Shown piece by piece: positions 35,069-44,960 of a stretch of 64,000 nt of DNA. The DNA is taken from positions 663,176-727,175 of the forward strand of contig NZ_JAABOS010000001.1 of NCBI RefSeq assembly GCF_010078235.1, given 5' to 3'. This DNA is from Cognatundibacterium crateris. GTDB lineage: Bacteria > Pseudomonadota > Gammaproteobacteria > Burkholderiales > Burkholderiaceae_D. The notes under the pieces were generated by a model, which saw nothing but the letters and a program-made list of their open reading frames with translations, was not told the origin of the DNA and made no database searches. Every line of letters starts with the position of its first letter. The stretch's first letter is position 1. The position numbers and the translations under genes were made by a program.

Positions 35069-36886
35069 TCAGAACCAGCTGTCCTGCATATCGAGACTGG
35101 TGCGGTCAAGCTGCCCCAGGATGTCGAGTTGCGCATGAACTTTCGGTAATTCCCATTGAAAGAAATAGCGGCAGGCCTGCAATTTTCCTGCGTAAAAATC
35201 GGCATCGTGGCCCAGCTTTTGTTGAAGCGCACATAAAGCCTGCTCCAGCCAGATCCAGGAAACCACCGCATGTCCAAATACCTCCAGATACAAAGAGGCA
35301 TTTGCCAGCGTCAGATTCTTATCCTCCTGGCTGTGCAAGAGCTTGGTGACCTGCGCCAGTCGTTGCAGCACCCTTGCCAGCGCTTTGCCATAGCCGACTA
35401 AGGGCTCGGTGTTGGCGGCCCGCAGCAGGGTTTTATGCATCAGTTCGCCCAGTGCTTCCAGCGCCGCGCCATCCTGCATGATGACCTTGCGTCCCAATAA
35501 ATCCAGCCCCTGTATGCCATGCGTGCCTTCATGGATGGGATTGAGCCGGTTATCACGGTAAAACTGTTCGACATGGTATTCACGCGTATAGCCGTAACCA
35601 CCATGGACCTGTATCGCGAGATTATTCGCCTCCAGACACCATTGTGATGGCCAGGATTTAGCAATCGGAGTCAGGATGTCGAGCAGCAGATTGGCATAGG
35701 TACGCGTAGCTGCATCGGGCGCCGTGCGCTCTTCATCCACCAGTCTGGCGCAGTAGAGATTCAGTGCCAGTCCGCCTTCGACATAGCTTTTCTGTGCCAG
35801 CAGCATGCGCTTCACATCGGTATGTTCAATGATGGGGATCTGCTTGCTGGCAGGGTCTTTATTCAGTGGTGCCCTGCCCTGAGGACGCTGACGCGCGTAC
35901 TCCAGCGCATGCAGATAGCCGGTGTAACCCAGCATCACGGCACCAAGACCGACTCCTATGCGTGCCTCGTTCATCATGTGGAACATATTGGCCAAGCCCT
36001 GATGCAGATTACCGACCAGATAGCCGACAGCCCCGGCTTTCGCCTGCGGCTGGAATTTACCTTCACCGAAATTCAGCAGGCAGTTGGTGGTGCCGCGATA
36101 GCCCATTTTATGATTGAGGCCAGCCAGCACCACATCATTACGTTCACCCAGGCTGCCATCGTCCTGCACCAGAAACTTAGGCACGATAAACAGTGATATG
36201 CCTTTCACGCCGGGTATCAGCTTGCCGTGCTGGTCAGGTACTTTCGCCAGCACCAGATGAACGATGTTTTCAGCCAGCTCGTGTTCTCCGCCAGAGATCC
36301 ACATTTTGTTGCCACTCAGGCGGTAAGTCCCATCCTGCTGCGGGATAGCCTTGCAAGTGATATCCGACAGACTGGAACCCGCCTGGGGTTCTGACAGGCA
36401 CATGGTGCCGAAAAAACGGCCTTCCAGCATGGGCCTGACATAGCGTTCTATCTGCTCAGGCGTACCACAACGCAGCAAGGTATTGGCATTGCCTATGGTC
36501 AGAAACGGATAGGCGGCAGTACCCACATTAGCGGCTTTGAAATAGGCAAAACCCGCCTTTTCGACTACGCAGGGTAACTGCATCCCGCCATATTCGTAAT
36601 CCTGGCCCGCGGCAAACAAACCTGCATTGCGAAAGGCCTGCAGCGCATGCCCGACTTCCGGAATCATGTGTACCGACGTGCCGTCAAACACCGGCTCATT
36701 TTCATCCGCTTTTTTATTATGGGTCGCGAATAAATCACTGGCGATCTGCTCACAGGTATCAAGTGCGGCACTGAAGGTTTCCCGACTGTGATCCGCATAG
36801 CGCGGGCGTTCTTGCAGCTGTTCTACCTGCAGCCACTCAAACAATAAAAAATCCAGATCACGGCGGGAGACAAGTTTAGATTGCAT
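35069..36886 (-). CDS. Acyl-CoA dehydrogenase, ~600-residue type
   Basis: FAD enzyme of 605 residues that introduces the 2,3 double bond in acyl-CoAs. N-terminal domain, FAD-contact MCLSEPQAGSSLSDI, WISGGEHE, and RNTLxP-like RDNRLNPIHEGTHGIQ, in which Glu of HEGT is the likely base. The C-terminal extra domain (about 470-605) matches the long subgroup that includes the DmdC (methylmercaptopropionyl-CoA) and AidB relatives; the substrate is unassigned. Second gene of the lipid run, 36 bases after the thiolase. Confidence 0.92.
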   Translation of the reverse strand: MQSKLVSRRDLDFLLFEWLQVEQLQERPRYADHSRETFSAALDTCEQIASDLFATHNKKADENEPVFDGTSVHMIPEVGHALQAFRNAGLFAAGQDYEYGGMQLPCVVEKAGFAYFKAANVGTAAYPFLTIGNANTLLRCGTPEQIERYVRPMLEGRFFGTMCLSEPQAGSSLSDITCKAIPQQDGTYRLSGNKMWISGGEHELAENIVHLVLAKVPDQHGKLIPGVKGISLFIVPKFLVQDDGSLGERNDVVLAGLNHKMGYRGTTNCLLNFGEGKFQPQAKAGAVGYLVGNLHQGLANMFHMMNEARIGVGLGAVMLGYTGYLHALEYARQRPQGRAPLNKDPASKQIPIIEHTDVKRMLLAQKSYVEGGLALNLYCARLVDEERTAPDAATRTYANLLLDILTPIAKSWPSQWCLEANNLAIQVHGGYGYTREYHVEQFYRDNRLNPIHEGTHGIQGLDLLGRKVIMQDGAALEALGELMHKTLLRAANTEPLVGYGKALARVLQRLAQVTKLLHSQEDKNLTLANASLYLEVFGHAVVSWIWLEQALCALQQKLGHDADFYAGKLQACRYFFQWELPKVHAQLDILGQLDRTSLDMQDSWF

Positions 36887-36922
36887 AAATCACTCACAAG
36901 AAGTCAGAACGCATATTAAAAA

Positions 36923-38101
36923 TCAGACTACTTCAAACAAACCTGCCGCGCCCTGGCCGCCGCCTATACACATAGTCACGACCACATATTTCACGCCACG
37001 GCGCTTGCCCTCGATCAGCGCATGACCAGTCAGACGCGCACCCGATACGCCATAGGGATGGCCGACCGCGATTGAGCCGCCGTTCACGTTTAATCTGTCC
37101 ATAGGGATGCCCAGTTTGTCGGCGCAATACAATACTTGTACTGCGAAGGCTTCGTTTAATTCCCACAGACCGATATCCTCAACGCGCAAGCCAGCCTTTT
37201 TCAAGAGCTTAGGGATCGCAAATACCGGGCCTATGCCCATCTCATCGGGTTCGCAACCCGCCACCGCAAAGCCTCTGAAAATACCCAGCGGTTGTAAGCC
37301 TTTGGCTTCAGCCACTTCCGAGCGCATCACAATCGCTACCGAGGCACCATCTGAGAACTGACTCGCATTGCCAGCGGTGATCACGCCACCAGGTAAGGCG
37401 CTACGGATTTTCGACACGCCTTCGAGTGTGGTATCAGCCCGAATTCCCTCATCAGCAGCGATCGTGACTTCACGGGTAATCAACATACCGGAGGCCTTAT
37501 CCGCCACGCCCATGGTGGTGGTCATAGGGACGATTTCCGCATCAAACAAACCGGCTGCCTGTGCCGCTGCAGCACGCAGCTGACTTTGCACGCCATACTC
37601 ATCCTGACGTTCACGCGAAATCTGATAACGCTTGGCCACCATTTCAGCGGTCTGCAACATAGGCCAGTACACTTCCGGCTTATGCGCCTTGAGCCAGGGC
37701 TCGACGATCATGTGTTTATTCGCCTCGTTTTGCACGCAAGAGATAGACTCGACACCGCCTGCCGCAAAAATATCGCCTTCACCGGCGATGATGCGCTGCG
37801 CTGCCATGGCTATCGTTTGCAAACCGGAAGAACAGAAACGGTTAATCGTGACACCGGCCGTCGTAACCGGGCAACCAGCCCGCAGCGCAATCTGGCGTGC
37901 GATATTGCTGCCGGTTGCACCTTCCGGTGTGGCACAGCCCATCACTACATCCTCAACCTCTGCTGCCTCGATACCGGCACGTTGTATGGCGGCCTGCAGC
38001 ACATGTCCGCCCATGGTCGCACCATGGGTCATATTGAAAGCGCCTTTCCAGGACTTAGCTAAACCCGTGCGGGCGGTAGAAACGATGACTGCGTCTGACA
38101 T
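36923..38101 (-). CDS. Acetyl-CoA C-acyltransferase (thiolase)
   Basis: 392 residues from ATG 38101, which has AGGAGAC upstream. Nucleophile Cys in [11 protein letters not shown], His in [16 protein letters not shown], and second Cys in [12 protein letters not shown]: the complete thiolase set. Closest to FadA-type 3-ketoacyl-CoA thiolases of degradative pathways. First gene of the run that continues with acyl-CoA dehydrogenase, SDR, thioesterase, MDR, SDR and epoxide hydrolase, and divergent from the MHS transporter. Confidence 0.94.
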   Translation of the reverse strand: MSDAVIVSTARTGLAKSWKGAFNMTHGATMGGHVLQAAIQRAGIEAAEVEDVVMGCATPEGATGSNIARQIALRAGCPVTTAGVTINRFCSSGLQTIAMAAQRIIAGEGDIFAAGGVESISCVQNEANKHMIVEPWLKAHKPEVYWPMLQTAEMVAKRYQISRERQDEYGVQSQLRAAAAQAAGLFDAEIVPMTTTMGVADKASGMLITREVTIAADEGIRADTTLEGVSKIRSALPGGVITAGNASQFSDGASVAIVMRSEVAEAKGLQPLGIFRGFAVAGCEPDEMGIGPVFAIPKLLKKAGLRVEDIGLWELNEAFAVQVLYCADKLGIPMDRLNVNGGSIAVGHPYGVSGARLTGHALIEGKRRGVKYVVVTMCIGGGQGAAGLFEVV

Positions 38102-38296
38102 AGGAGGTCTCCTGTTATAGGTATGGTTCAAACGGGGTTTTCTGACAGCAAGTCTGACACGCCTTAGGCTGACTTGCTTCAAGACAAATCAAACAATCCG
38201 CAGCAGAATAGCACAATTAAGCACGACCGTTCGATAATTGAAAATTTCTCTTCGATGTGTCTTTTTTTAACAAAAAACCCAACAAAATTGCCCTTG

Positions 38297-38316
38297 TGTA
38301 AGTTTCTGTAAGTTTC
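38297..38316 (+). promoter_or_regulatory. Tandem TGTAAGTTTC repeat upstream of the MHS transporter
   Basis: A perfect two-fold tandem 10-mer, TGTAAGTTTC, one helical turn per unit, in the 341-base gap between thiolase and transporter. Its first 16 bases match 53899-53914 upstream of ompR at 15 of 16 positions. A response-regulator operator is likely. The rest of 38102-38442 holds promoters I cannot place securely. Confidence 0.5.
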
Positions 38317-38442
38317 AAGAAAGCATGCCGTAAGCTTTCGCTCGCACACTCAAGCTGTGCAAAAAAGATCAGCTTGGCAATTGTATGTCGTCCAACTGAT
38401 TGCATTGCCCAATTACTTTAATACATAAAACAGGAGACAAGC

Positions 38443-40107
38443 ATGGCGACAGCACCTATTGCAACGTCAGGCGGCATGACAGCTGAAGAACGCAAAGTCA
38501 TTTTTGCGTCCTCACTCGGTACCGTCTTTGAATGGTATGACTTTTATCTATATGGCTCACTGGCAGCCATCATCGCCAAGCAATTCTTTGCCGGCGCAGA
38601 TCCAAATACCGCTTTTATTTTTGCTTTGCTGGCTTTTGCAGCTGGCTTTATCGTGCGTCCTTTCGGCGCGCTGGTGTTTGGTCGCCTGGGTGACATGATA
38701 GGTCGTAAATACACCTTCCTGGTCACCATCCTGATCATGGGCGGCTCGACTTTCTGCGTTGGCTTATTGCCGAATTACGAAGCATGGGGTGTCGTCGCTC
38801 CTATCATCCTGGTTTCCCTGCGTATCCTGCAAGGTCTGGCACTGGGCGGCGAATACGGCGGTGCCGCAACTTACGTCGCAGAACATGCGCCGCATGGCAA
38901 GCGTGGTGCTTACACAGCCTGGATTCAAACCACAGCGACTTTGGGCCTGTTCCTGTCGCTGATGGTGATTCTGGGTACACGTACCGCGATCGGTGAAGAA
39001 GAGTTCAATATCTGGGGCTGGCGCGTTCCTTTCCTGGTTTCTGTTTTCCTGCTGGCGATCTCGGTATGGATACGTTTGTCCATGAATGAATCCCCTGCTT
39101 TCGCGAAAATGAAAGCAGAAGGCAAAACGTCCAAAGCACCGCTGACCGAATCCTTCGGCCAATGGAAAAACCTGAAAATTGTGATCCTGGCGCTGGTAGG
39201 TCTGACTGCTGGTCAAGCCGTGGTCTGGTACACAGGTCAGTTCTATGCGCTGTTCTTCCTGCAGCAAACACTGAAGGTTGATGGTGCAACAGCTAACCTG
39301 CTGATCGCTGCTTCGCTGGTTATCGGTACACCTTTCTTTATCGTGTTCGGTTCCCTGTCCGATAAGATCGGTCGCAAACCGATTATCCTGGCTGGCTGCC
39401 TGATCGCTGCTGTGACTTACTTCCCGATTTTCAATGCTTTGACTCACTATGCAAATCCGGCACTGGAAGCTGCATTGAAAAACTCCCCGGTGGTCGTGAC
39501 TGCTGATCCGGCTGACTGCCAGTTCCAGTTCAACCCAACCGGCACCAAGAAATTCACTTCTTCCTGCGATATCGTAAAAGCAAAACTGGCTGCAGCATCG
39601 GTCAACTATGCCAATGAAGTTGCACCGGCTGGCACAGTTGCGACAGTCAAAGTCGGCGACAAAGTCATCACTTCGTATGCTTCTACCGGTTTGCCAAAAG
39701 AAGAAGCTGCAGCCAAAGATAAAGCCTTCTCGAAAGAACTCAGCGAAGCGATCAAAGCAGCTGGCTATCCGGCCAAAGCAGATCCTAAGGCAATCGACAA
39801 ACCTATGGTGCTGGTCTTGCTGGTGATCCTGGTGTTGTACGTCACCATGGTGTATGGCCCGATTGCTGCGATGCTGGTTGAAATGTTCCCAACCCGTATC
39901 CGCTACACGTCTATGTCCCTGCCTTACCACATCGGTAATGGCTGGTTCGGCGGTCTGTTGCCAACCACAGCATTCGCGCTGGTGGCATTCAAAGGCGATA
40001 TTTACTACGGCCTGTGGTATCCGATCATCATCGCGCTGGCTACTTTTGTGATTGGTGCGCTGTTCATCCGTGAAACCAAAGACGTTGATATCTATGCCGG
40101 TGACTAA
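38443..40107 (+). CDS. MHS-family major facilitator transporter with a large periplasmic loop
   Basis: Inner-membrane symporter of 554 residues in the metabolite:H+ symporter group (ProP/KgtP/ShiA-like). The N-terminal half has SLGTVFEWYDFYLYG and RPFGALVFGRLGDMIGRK, the 2-3 loop signature; the second half repeats GSLSDKIGRKP. Between about residues 336 and 453 there is a hydrophilic insert of about 115 residues with two Cys (359 and 375), placed by topology on the periplasmic side. Strong AGGAGACAAGC precedes the ATG. Substrate probably an organic acid or osmolyte. Confidence 0.92.
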   Translation: MATAPIATSGGMTAEERKVIFASSLGTVFEWYDFYLYGSLAAIIAKQFFAGADPNTAFIFALLAFAAGFIVRPFGALVFGRLGDMIGRKYTFLVTILIMGGSTFCVGLLPNYEAWGVVAPIILVSLRILQGLALGGEYGGAATYVAEHAPHGKRGAYTAWIQTTATLGLFLSLMVILGTRTAIGEEEFNIWGWRVPFLVSVFLLAISVWIRLSMNESPAFAKMKAEGKTSKAPLTESFGQWKNLKIVILALVGLTAGQAVVWYTGQFYALFFLQQTLKVDGATANLLIAASLVIGTPFFIVFGSLSDKIGRKPIILAGCLIAAVTYFPIFNALTHYANPALEAALKNSPVVVTADPADCQFQFNPTGTKKFTSSCDIVKAKLAAASVNYANEVAPAGTVATVKVGDKVITSYASTGLPKEEAAAKDKAFSKELSEAIKAAGYPAKADPKAIDKPMVLVLLVILVLYVTMVYGPIAAMLVEMFPTRIRYTSMSLPYHIGNGWFGGLLPTTAFALVAFKGDIYYGLWYPIIIALATFVIGALFIRETKDVDIYAGD

Positions 40108-40167
40108 ACCGGGCGTATCTGCCTCAGGCTTGCAACTGAGCTGAGGCAGTACAGATACCTGAAACGC

Positions 40168-40206
40168 AAAAAGAGAAAGCCACCTTCACGGTGGCTTTCT
40201 CTTTTT
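40168..40206. terminator. Bidirectional terminator between convergent transporter and ldcA
   Basis: A perfect 17-bp stem from AAAAAGAGAAAGCCACC (40168-40184) to its complement (40190-40206) with a 5-base loop. It gives a T-run on both strands. Confidence 0.95.
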
Positions 40207-40240
40207 GCAAGCTGGCTGCAGCAATCAGTGCTGAATCAGC

Positions 40241-41152
40241 TTACCACTGCATAGCCAGTGTAGCCTGTTGCTGCGTAACCATGAGTTCCGCCTGGCTACC
40301 CACCATCAGACTGGCACGCATAGGCGTATGTCCAAATGGCAGCCCGGTCACCACCGGTACCGCGATGATGCTGCGCAGATAATCCAGCATCGCTTCCATG
40401 TCATAACCATTGTCATGCGGCGCCAGCTTGTAAGCCGAAAAATGTCCGAGCACGATCGCTTTTTGATTCGCTAAGGCACCTGCATAATGCAATTGCAGCA
40501 GCATGCGCTCTATGCGATACGGGTGCTCACCGATATCTTCGAGGAACAGTATGCCTTCCGGCTCATGGTGCCAGTAAGGCGTGCCGGCAGTATGCGTGAG
40601 CATGGCCAGATTGCCACCCCACAACTTACCCGACACTTGTAATTCGCTGCTGTATGCAGTTTCAAACTCTACGCGATGACTGTCAGCAGAAATACAGTGT
40701 ATGAACTGGTCTATCGTATAGAGCGACTGCTGCTCACGTGTGTAATCATCACACAGCATGGGACCAGCCAGACTGCGACAGCCACGCTGCAACAAGCCCT
40801 GATGCACCAGCGTGAAATCACTGTAACCAACAAATAATTTGCCACTTTGTGCCAGCAAATCAAAATCGATTGCGGGTAGCAAACGTGACAGCCCATAGCT
40901 GCCGCGCAGCGCCAGCACAATATCTACTTCAGGGTCACTGGCAGCGGCATGAATTTGCGCGACGCGATGCGCATCTCTGCCACCAAAGCGCTGATATTTT
41001 TGTTCGGGATCGTAGTAGGAGTGCACCGTAAAACCCTGCTCTTGCAGGCGGGTCAGTCCTAATTTGACAGCAGCTTCATCCGGTGGCGCACCGCTGGGGG
41101 CGATCACTGCAATGTGCTTAGGGCTAGTGCTGAGTGCTGAGCCTGAATTCAC
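40241..41152 (-). CDS. ldcA: LD-carboxypeptidase (muramoyl-tetrapeptide carboxypeptidase)
   Basis: Cleaves the terminal D-Ala from the tetrapeptide during peptidoglycan recycling in the cytoplasm. About 303 residues. Serine peptidase family S66: IAVIAPSGAP at the N-terminus, nucleophile Ser in FVGYSDFT, then GGNLAMLTHTAGTPY and LFLEDIGEHPYRIERML. A GTG at 41152 with AGGTG five bases upstream is preferred to an ATG 20 codons upstream, whose extra residues match nothing in the family. Convergent with the transporter. Confidence 0.9.
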   Translation of the reverse strand: MNSGSALSTSPKHIAVIAPSGAPPDEAAVKLGLTRLQEQGFTVHSYYDPEQKYQRFGGRDAHRVAQIHAAASDPEVDIVLALRGSYGLSRLLPAIDFDLLAQSGKLFVGYSDFTLVHQGLLQRGCRSLAGPMLCDDYTREQQSLYTIDQFIHCISADSHRVEFETAYSSELQVSGKLWGGNLAMLTHTAGTPYWHHEPEGILFLEDIGEHPYRIERMLLQLHYAGALANQKAIVLGHFSAYKLAPHDNGYDMEAMLDYLRSIIAVPVVTGLPFGHTPMRASLMVGSQAELMVTQQQATLAMQW

Positions 41153-41236
41153 AAGACACCTGCAAAAAAATAAACAGTTGCCAGAGTAACTGATTAATAG
41201 TTTTCCGGGCAATGCTTGGGAACAAAAAAACAGAGA

Positions 41237-42225
<989 letters not shown>

Positions 42226-42232
42226 GAAAAGC

Positions 42233-42868
42233 TTAAGGAATTTGTAGAAGTTTATGGGTTTGCAAGCTCAGCTTCCATTGCGGATTGGCTTTGCAAAACT
42301 CGATTGCGAGACGCAGATTATCATCCCGCAGCGGGCCATCCATGGCTTGCACGAAATAATGTTCAAAATCAAGATTAGCATATGTTGCCATATCCTGACC
42401 CAGTTGCGGGATCACCACCTTGATTTCATTGCCGCGCCTGACCTGCAAAGCCGAGCCCATTTTCGGACTGACGCAGACCCAGTCCACGCCTTCAGGCACA
42501 GGCAAGGTGCCATTGGTTTCAATCGCAATTTCAAAGCCGACCGCATGCATGGCAGCGATCAGTTCTGTATCCAGTTGCAATAAGGGCTCACCGCCAGTGA
42601 ATACCACGTATTTACTATCCGGGTAAGACTGTGGCCACAAGGCGTTAATCGCCTGCGCCAGCTCCTGTGCAGATTTAAACTTGCCACCACCAACGCCGTC
42701 AGTACCGACAAAATCAGTATCGCAAAACTGACAAACCGCAGAGCTGCGATCCTCTTCCCTGCCCGACCACAGATTACAGCCTGAAAAACGGCAAAAAACC
42801 GCAGGGCGGCCAGCATGATTGCCTTCGCCCTGCAGTGTATAAAATATCTCTTTGACGCTATATGTCAC
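42233..42868 (-). CDS. queE: 7-carboxy-7-deazaguanine synthase (radical SAM)
   Basis: Radical SAM ring contraction that forms CDG for queuosine. 211 residues. N-terminal VKEIFYTLQGEG is diagnostic. The cluster motif is CX14CX2C (GCN..., then VCQFCDTD), the expanded form known from Burkholderia QueE, rather than the canonical CX3CX2C. Start is GTG at 42868. No queC is present in the window. The mini-frame just upstream is discussed in findings. Confidence 0.94.
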   Translation of the reverse strand: MTYSVKEIFYTLQGEGNHAGRPAVFCRFSGCNLWSGREEDRSSAVCQFCDTDFVGTDGVGGGKFKSAQELAQAINALWPQSYPDSKYVVFTGGEPLLQLDTELIAAMHAVGFEIAIETNGTLPVPEGVDWVCVSPKMGSALQVRRGNEIKVVIPQLGQDMATYANLDFEHYFVQAMDGPLRDDNLRLAIEFCKANPQWKLSLQTHKLLQIP

Positions 42869-43338
42869 GTCTTATTCCCATTCAATCGTAAATGGCATGC
42901 AAAGACCCAATACCGGCGCGGGTTTGCTGCAAACCTTTGATTGGAATACCATGATGAATACCATATGAAATTATTTTGCCTGATTTAAGAATAAATCAGC
43001 CGAACCGCGAATCATACCACAGCCACCGACTCAGGCTAAACCAACACATTATGGAATGCAACTTTAGTCAGAAGCCAGCGCTGCGGGTCAACCAGGATTG
43101 AGCTCGTGGTGCAGGCAAAAATAAGTTTCAATAATCTGCTTCAATAAGTCATTCAAGCTACTGTAATTGCAAGCTCAACATCACAGAACACATCCAACTG
43201 TATGCATTAGAGACTCTGCCTATGCTTAACTTGATTTAACGGAAGGTTCACATCAGCCAGTCCAAAGCACTCTGCTATAATCATTTTCATTAAAAAGTCG
43301 CGATTTATAACTGTTTTTATGACGGAGTAATCGATTTT
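42869..43338. other. 470-base intergenic region between queE and fic
   Basis: No supportable gene. It contains an 8-codon mini-frame (MPFTIEWE) ending 5 bases before queE, a GGTTTG-CTG-CAAACC hairpin (42920-42934), and a consensus TATAAT (43276-43281) that could be the fic -10, without a good -35. Base composition is more AT-rich than its neighbours, which fits the start of an acquired segment. Confidence 0.4.
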
Positions 43339-44865
43339 ATGGCTCAGATCGGGTATCAATGGCTTTCGCTGACTTATGATGTCCAGACCGTACGCCCATT
43401 AGCTGTACAGAGTGAAATCGGGCGCGGCCGCTCCACGACTAGCGATGATGACATACGCTTTGAAGTCTACCCGGAATCTTACCGCCCTCTTGGCACCTTT
43501 AGCGAGCAATTAGCTTTTGCATTCAAATATGAAGGTATCCATCTGGAATTTCTGGCCCGCCTTTTTTCACAGACTTTGGTCAAGCAAGAATTGGAACAAT
43601 GGATTGCACGAGAACCAACTGGAAGTTATGCGCGCCGGGCCTGCTTTTTGTATGAATGGCTAATCAATGACACGTTGGCAGCCCCCAATCTGACGCGTGG
43701 CAATTACATTGATGCGCTGGACCCCGAACTGTATCTGGTCGGCACACCAATCAATTGCTCGCGCTGGCGTGTTCGTGACAATCTGCCGGGCAATCGTGAT
43801 TACTGCCCTATCGTTCGACGAACCCCAGCCATTCAAGCCACTGAGACCTATGATTTACCAGCCAAACTAGCGGAATTAGAAAGCGATTTTGGCGTAGATC
43901 TGATCTTGCGCAGCACTGTCTGGCTCACGGTCAAAGAGAGTCGCGCCAGTTTTCTGATTGAACGTGAGCAGGATAAGGACGACCGCATACGCCGCTTCGC
44001 CACCATCATGGAAAACGAGTGCGGGCAAGACGACCACCCCCTCACACCCAAAACCCTTAGCCAATTGCAACGCGGCATACTGGGCGATATGGCGCTGCGC
44101 TACGGGCTGCGTCGCTCTCCAGTTTACGTTGGCCATTCGACGCACTATCAAGCGGTCGTTGATTACATCGCCCCGCATTGGGAACAAACCAACGCCCTTC
44201 TCGCTGGGCTTGCTTACTTTCTCGAACGTAGCCAAGGCGCATCGGCCATTCTGCGTGCAGCGGTGGCCTCTTTCGGCTTTGTCTATATTCATCCTATGGC
44301 AGATGGCAATGGCCGCATTTCGCGTTTTTTGATTAATGACATTTTGCGACGAGATGAGCTGATTTCCGCACCGATTATCTTACCTGTTTCAGCAACCATC
44401 ACCGACAGCACTCAGGCGCGCGCCGCCTACGATAAAGTGCTTGAGCGTTTTTCTCGCCGCCTGATGCGCAAATATGCGGATCAATACTATTTTGGTGAAC
44501 CGACCATCGCAGAAGATGGCGTTGAATACAATCTTTATTTCAACGCCTATGAAGATGCATTGCCGGCCTGGCGCTACCCCGACCTCACTGCGCACGCCGA
44601 GTATCTCGCCACAGTCATCGACACGACCTTGACCCATGAAATGCGCAAAGAAGCCCATTTCCTCAAGGCAAATGACCAAGCCCGTGCCGCCATCAAAGAA
44701 TTTTTAGAAGCGCCCGATAATGAGCTCGACGGCATCATTCGCAGCATTCGACAAAATGGCAACGCGCTGTCTAATCAGCTATGCAAACGATATCCAATCT
44801 TTACCGAGAAACCAGCTATTGGTGAACGGATTGTTTGCGCGGTGGAGCAGGCGTTTCCTGATTAG
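43339..44865 (+). CDS. Fic-domain protein with an inhibitory-type motif
   Basis: 508 residues. The Fic core motif is HPMADGNGRISR with the catalytic His318, matching HPFxxGNGRxxR, so it probably transfers AMP (or another phospho-group) to a protein hydroxyl. An upstream segment has S204-F-L-I-E208-R209, resembling the autoinhibitory (S/T)xxxE(G/N) of class II Fic proteins with Arg in the last place. The N-terminal 200 residues and the C-terminal 120 are not recognised. No antitoxin gene is adjacent, which suits an internally inhibited Fic. The gene lies next to a decayed insertion sequence, a hint of transfer. Confidence 0.9.
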   Translation: MAQIGYQWLSLTYDVQTVRPLAVQSEIGRGRSTTSDDDIRFEVYPESYRPLGTFSEQLAFAFKYEGIHLEFLARLFSQTLVKQELEQWIAREPTGSYARRACFLYEWLINDTLAAPNLTRGNYIDALDPELYLVGTPINCSRWRVRDNLPGNRDYCPIVRRTPAIQATETYDLPAKLAELESDFGVDLILRSTVWLTVKESRASFLIEREQDKDDRIRRFATIMENECGQDDHPLTPKTLSQLQRGILGDMALRYGLRRSPVYVGHSTHYQAVVDYIAPHWEQTNALLAGLAYFLERSQGASAILRAAVASFGFVYIHPMADGNGRISRFLINDILRRDELISAPIILPVSATITDSTQARAAYDKVLERFSRRLMRKYADQYYFGEPTIAEDGVEYNLYFNAYEDALPAWRYPDLTAHAEYLATVIDTTLTHEMRKEAHFLKANDQARAAIKEFLEAPDNELDGIIRSIRQNGNALSNQLCKRYPIFTEKPAIGERIVCAVEQAFPD

Positions 44866-44960
44866 GATGTAAATAAGCCGGGAAATTTGCCAGCTTACTT
44901 AATATATTCAGAAGCCAACTAATCAGCGAGCATCATTCCCATGCTATCGTAATTAACACA

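Noticed and set aside
38764..39930. 388-codon open frame on the minus strand opposite the MHS transporter
   Set aside because: Cys/Ser/Gln/His-rich shadow of a clear membrane transporter with family signatures; no start signal.
42869..42960. PreQ1 riboswitch before queE
   Set aside because: A GGTTTG/CAAACC hairpin exists, but I could not fit the pseudoknot tail or loop of any preQ1 class. A covariance-model search would settle it.
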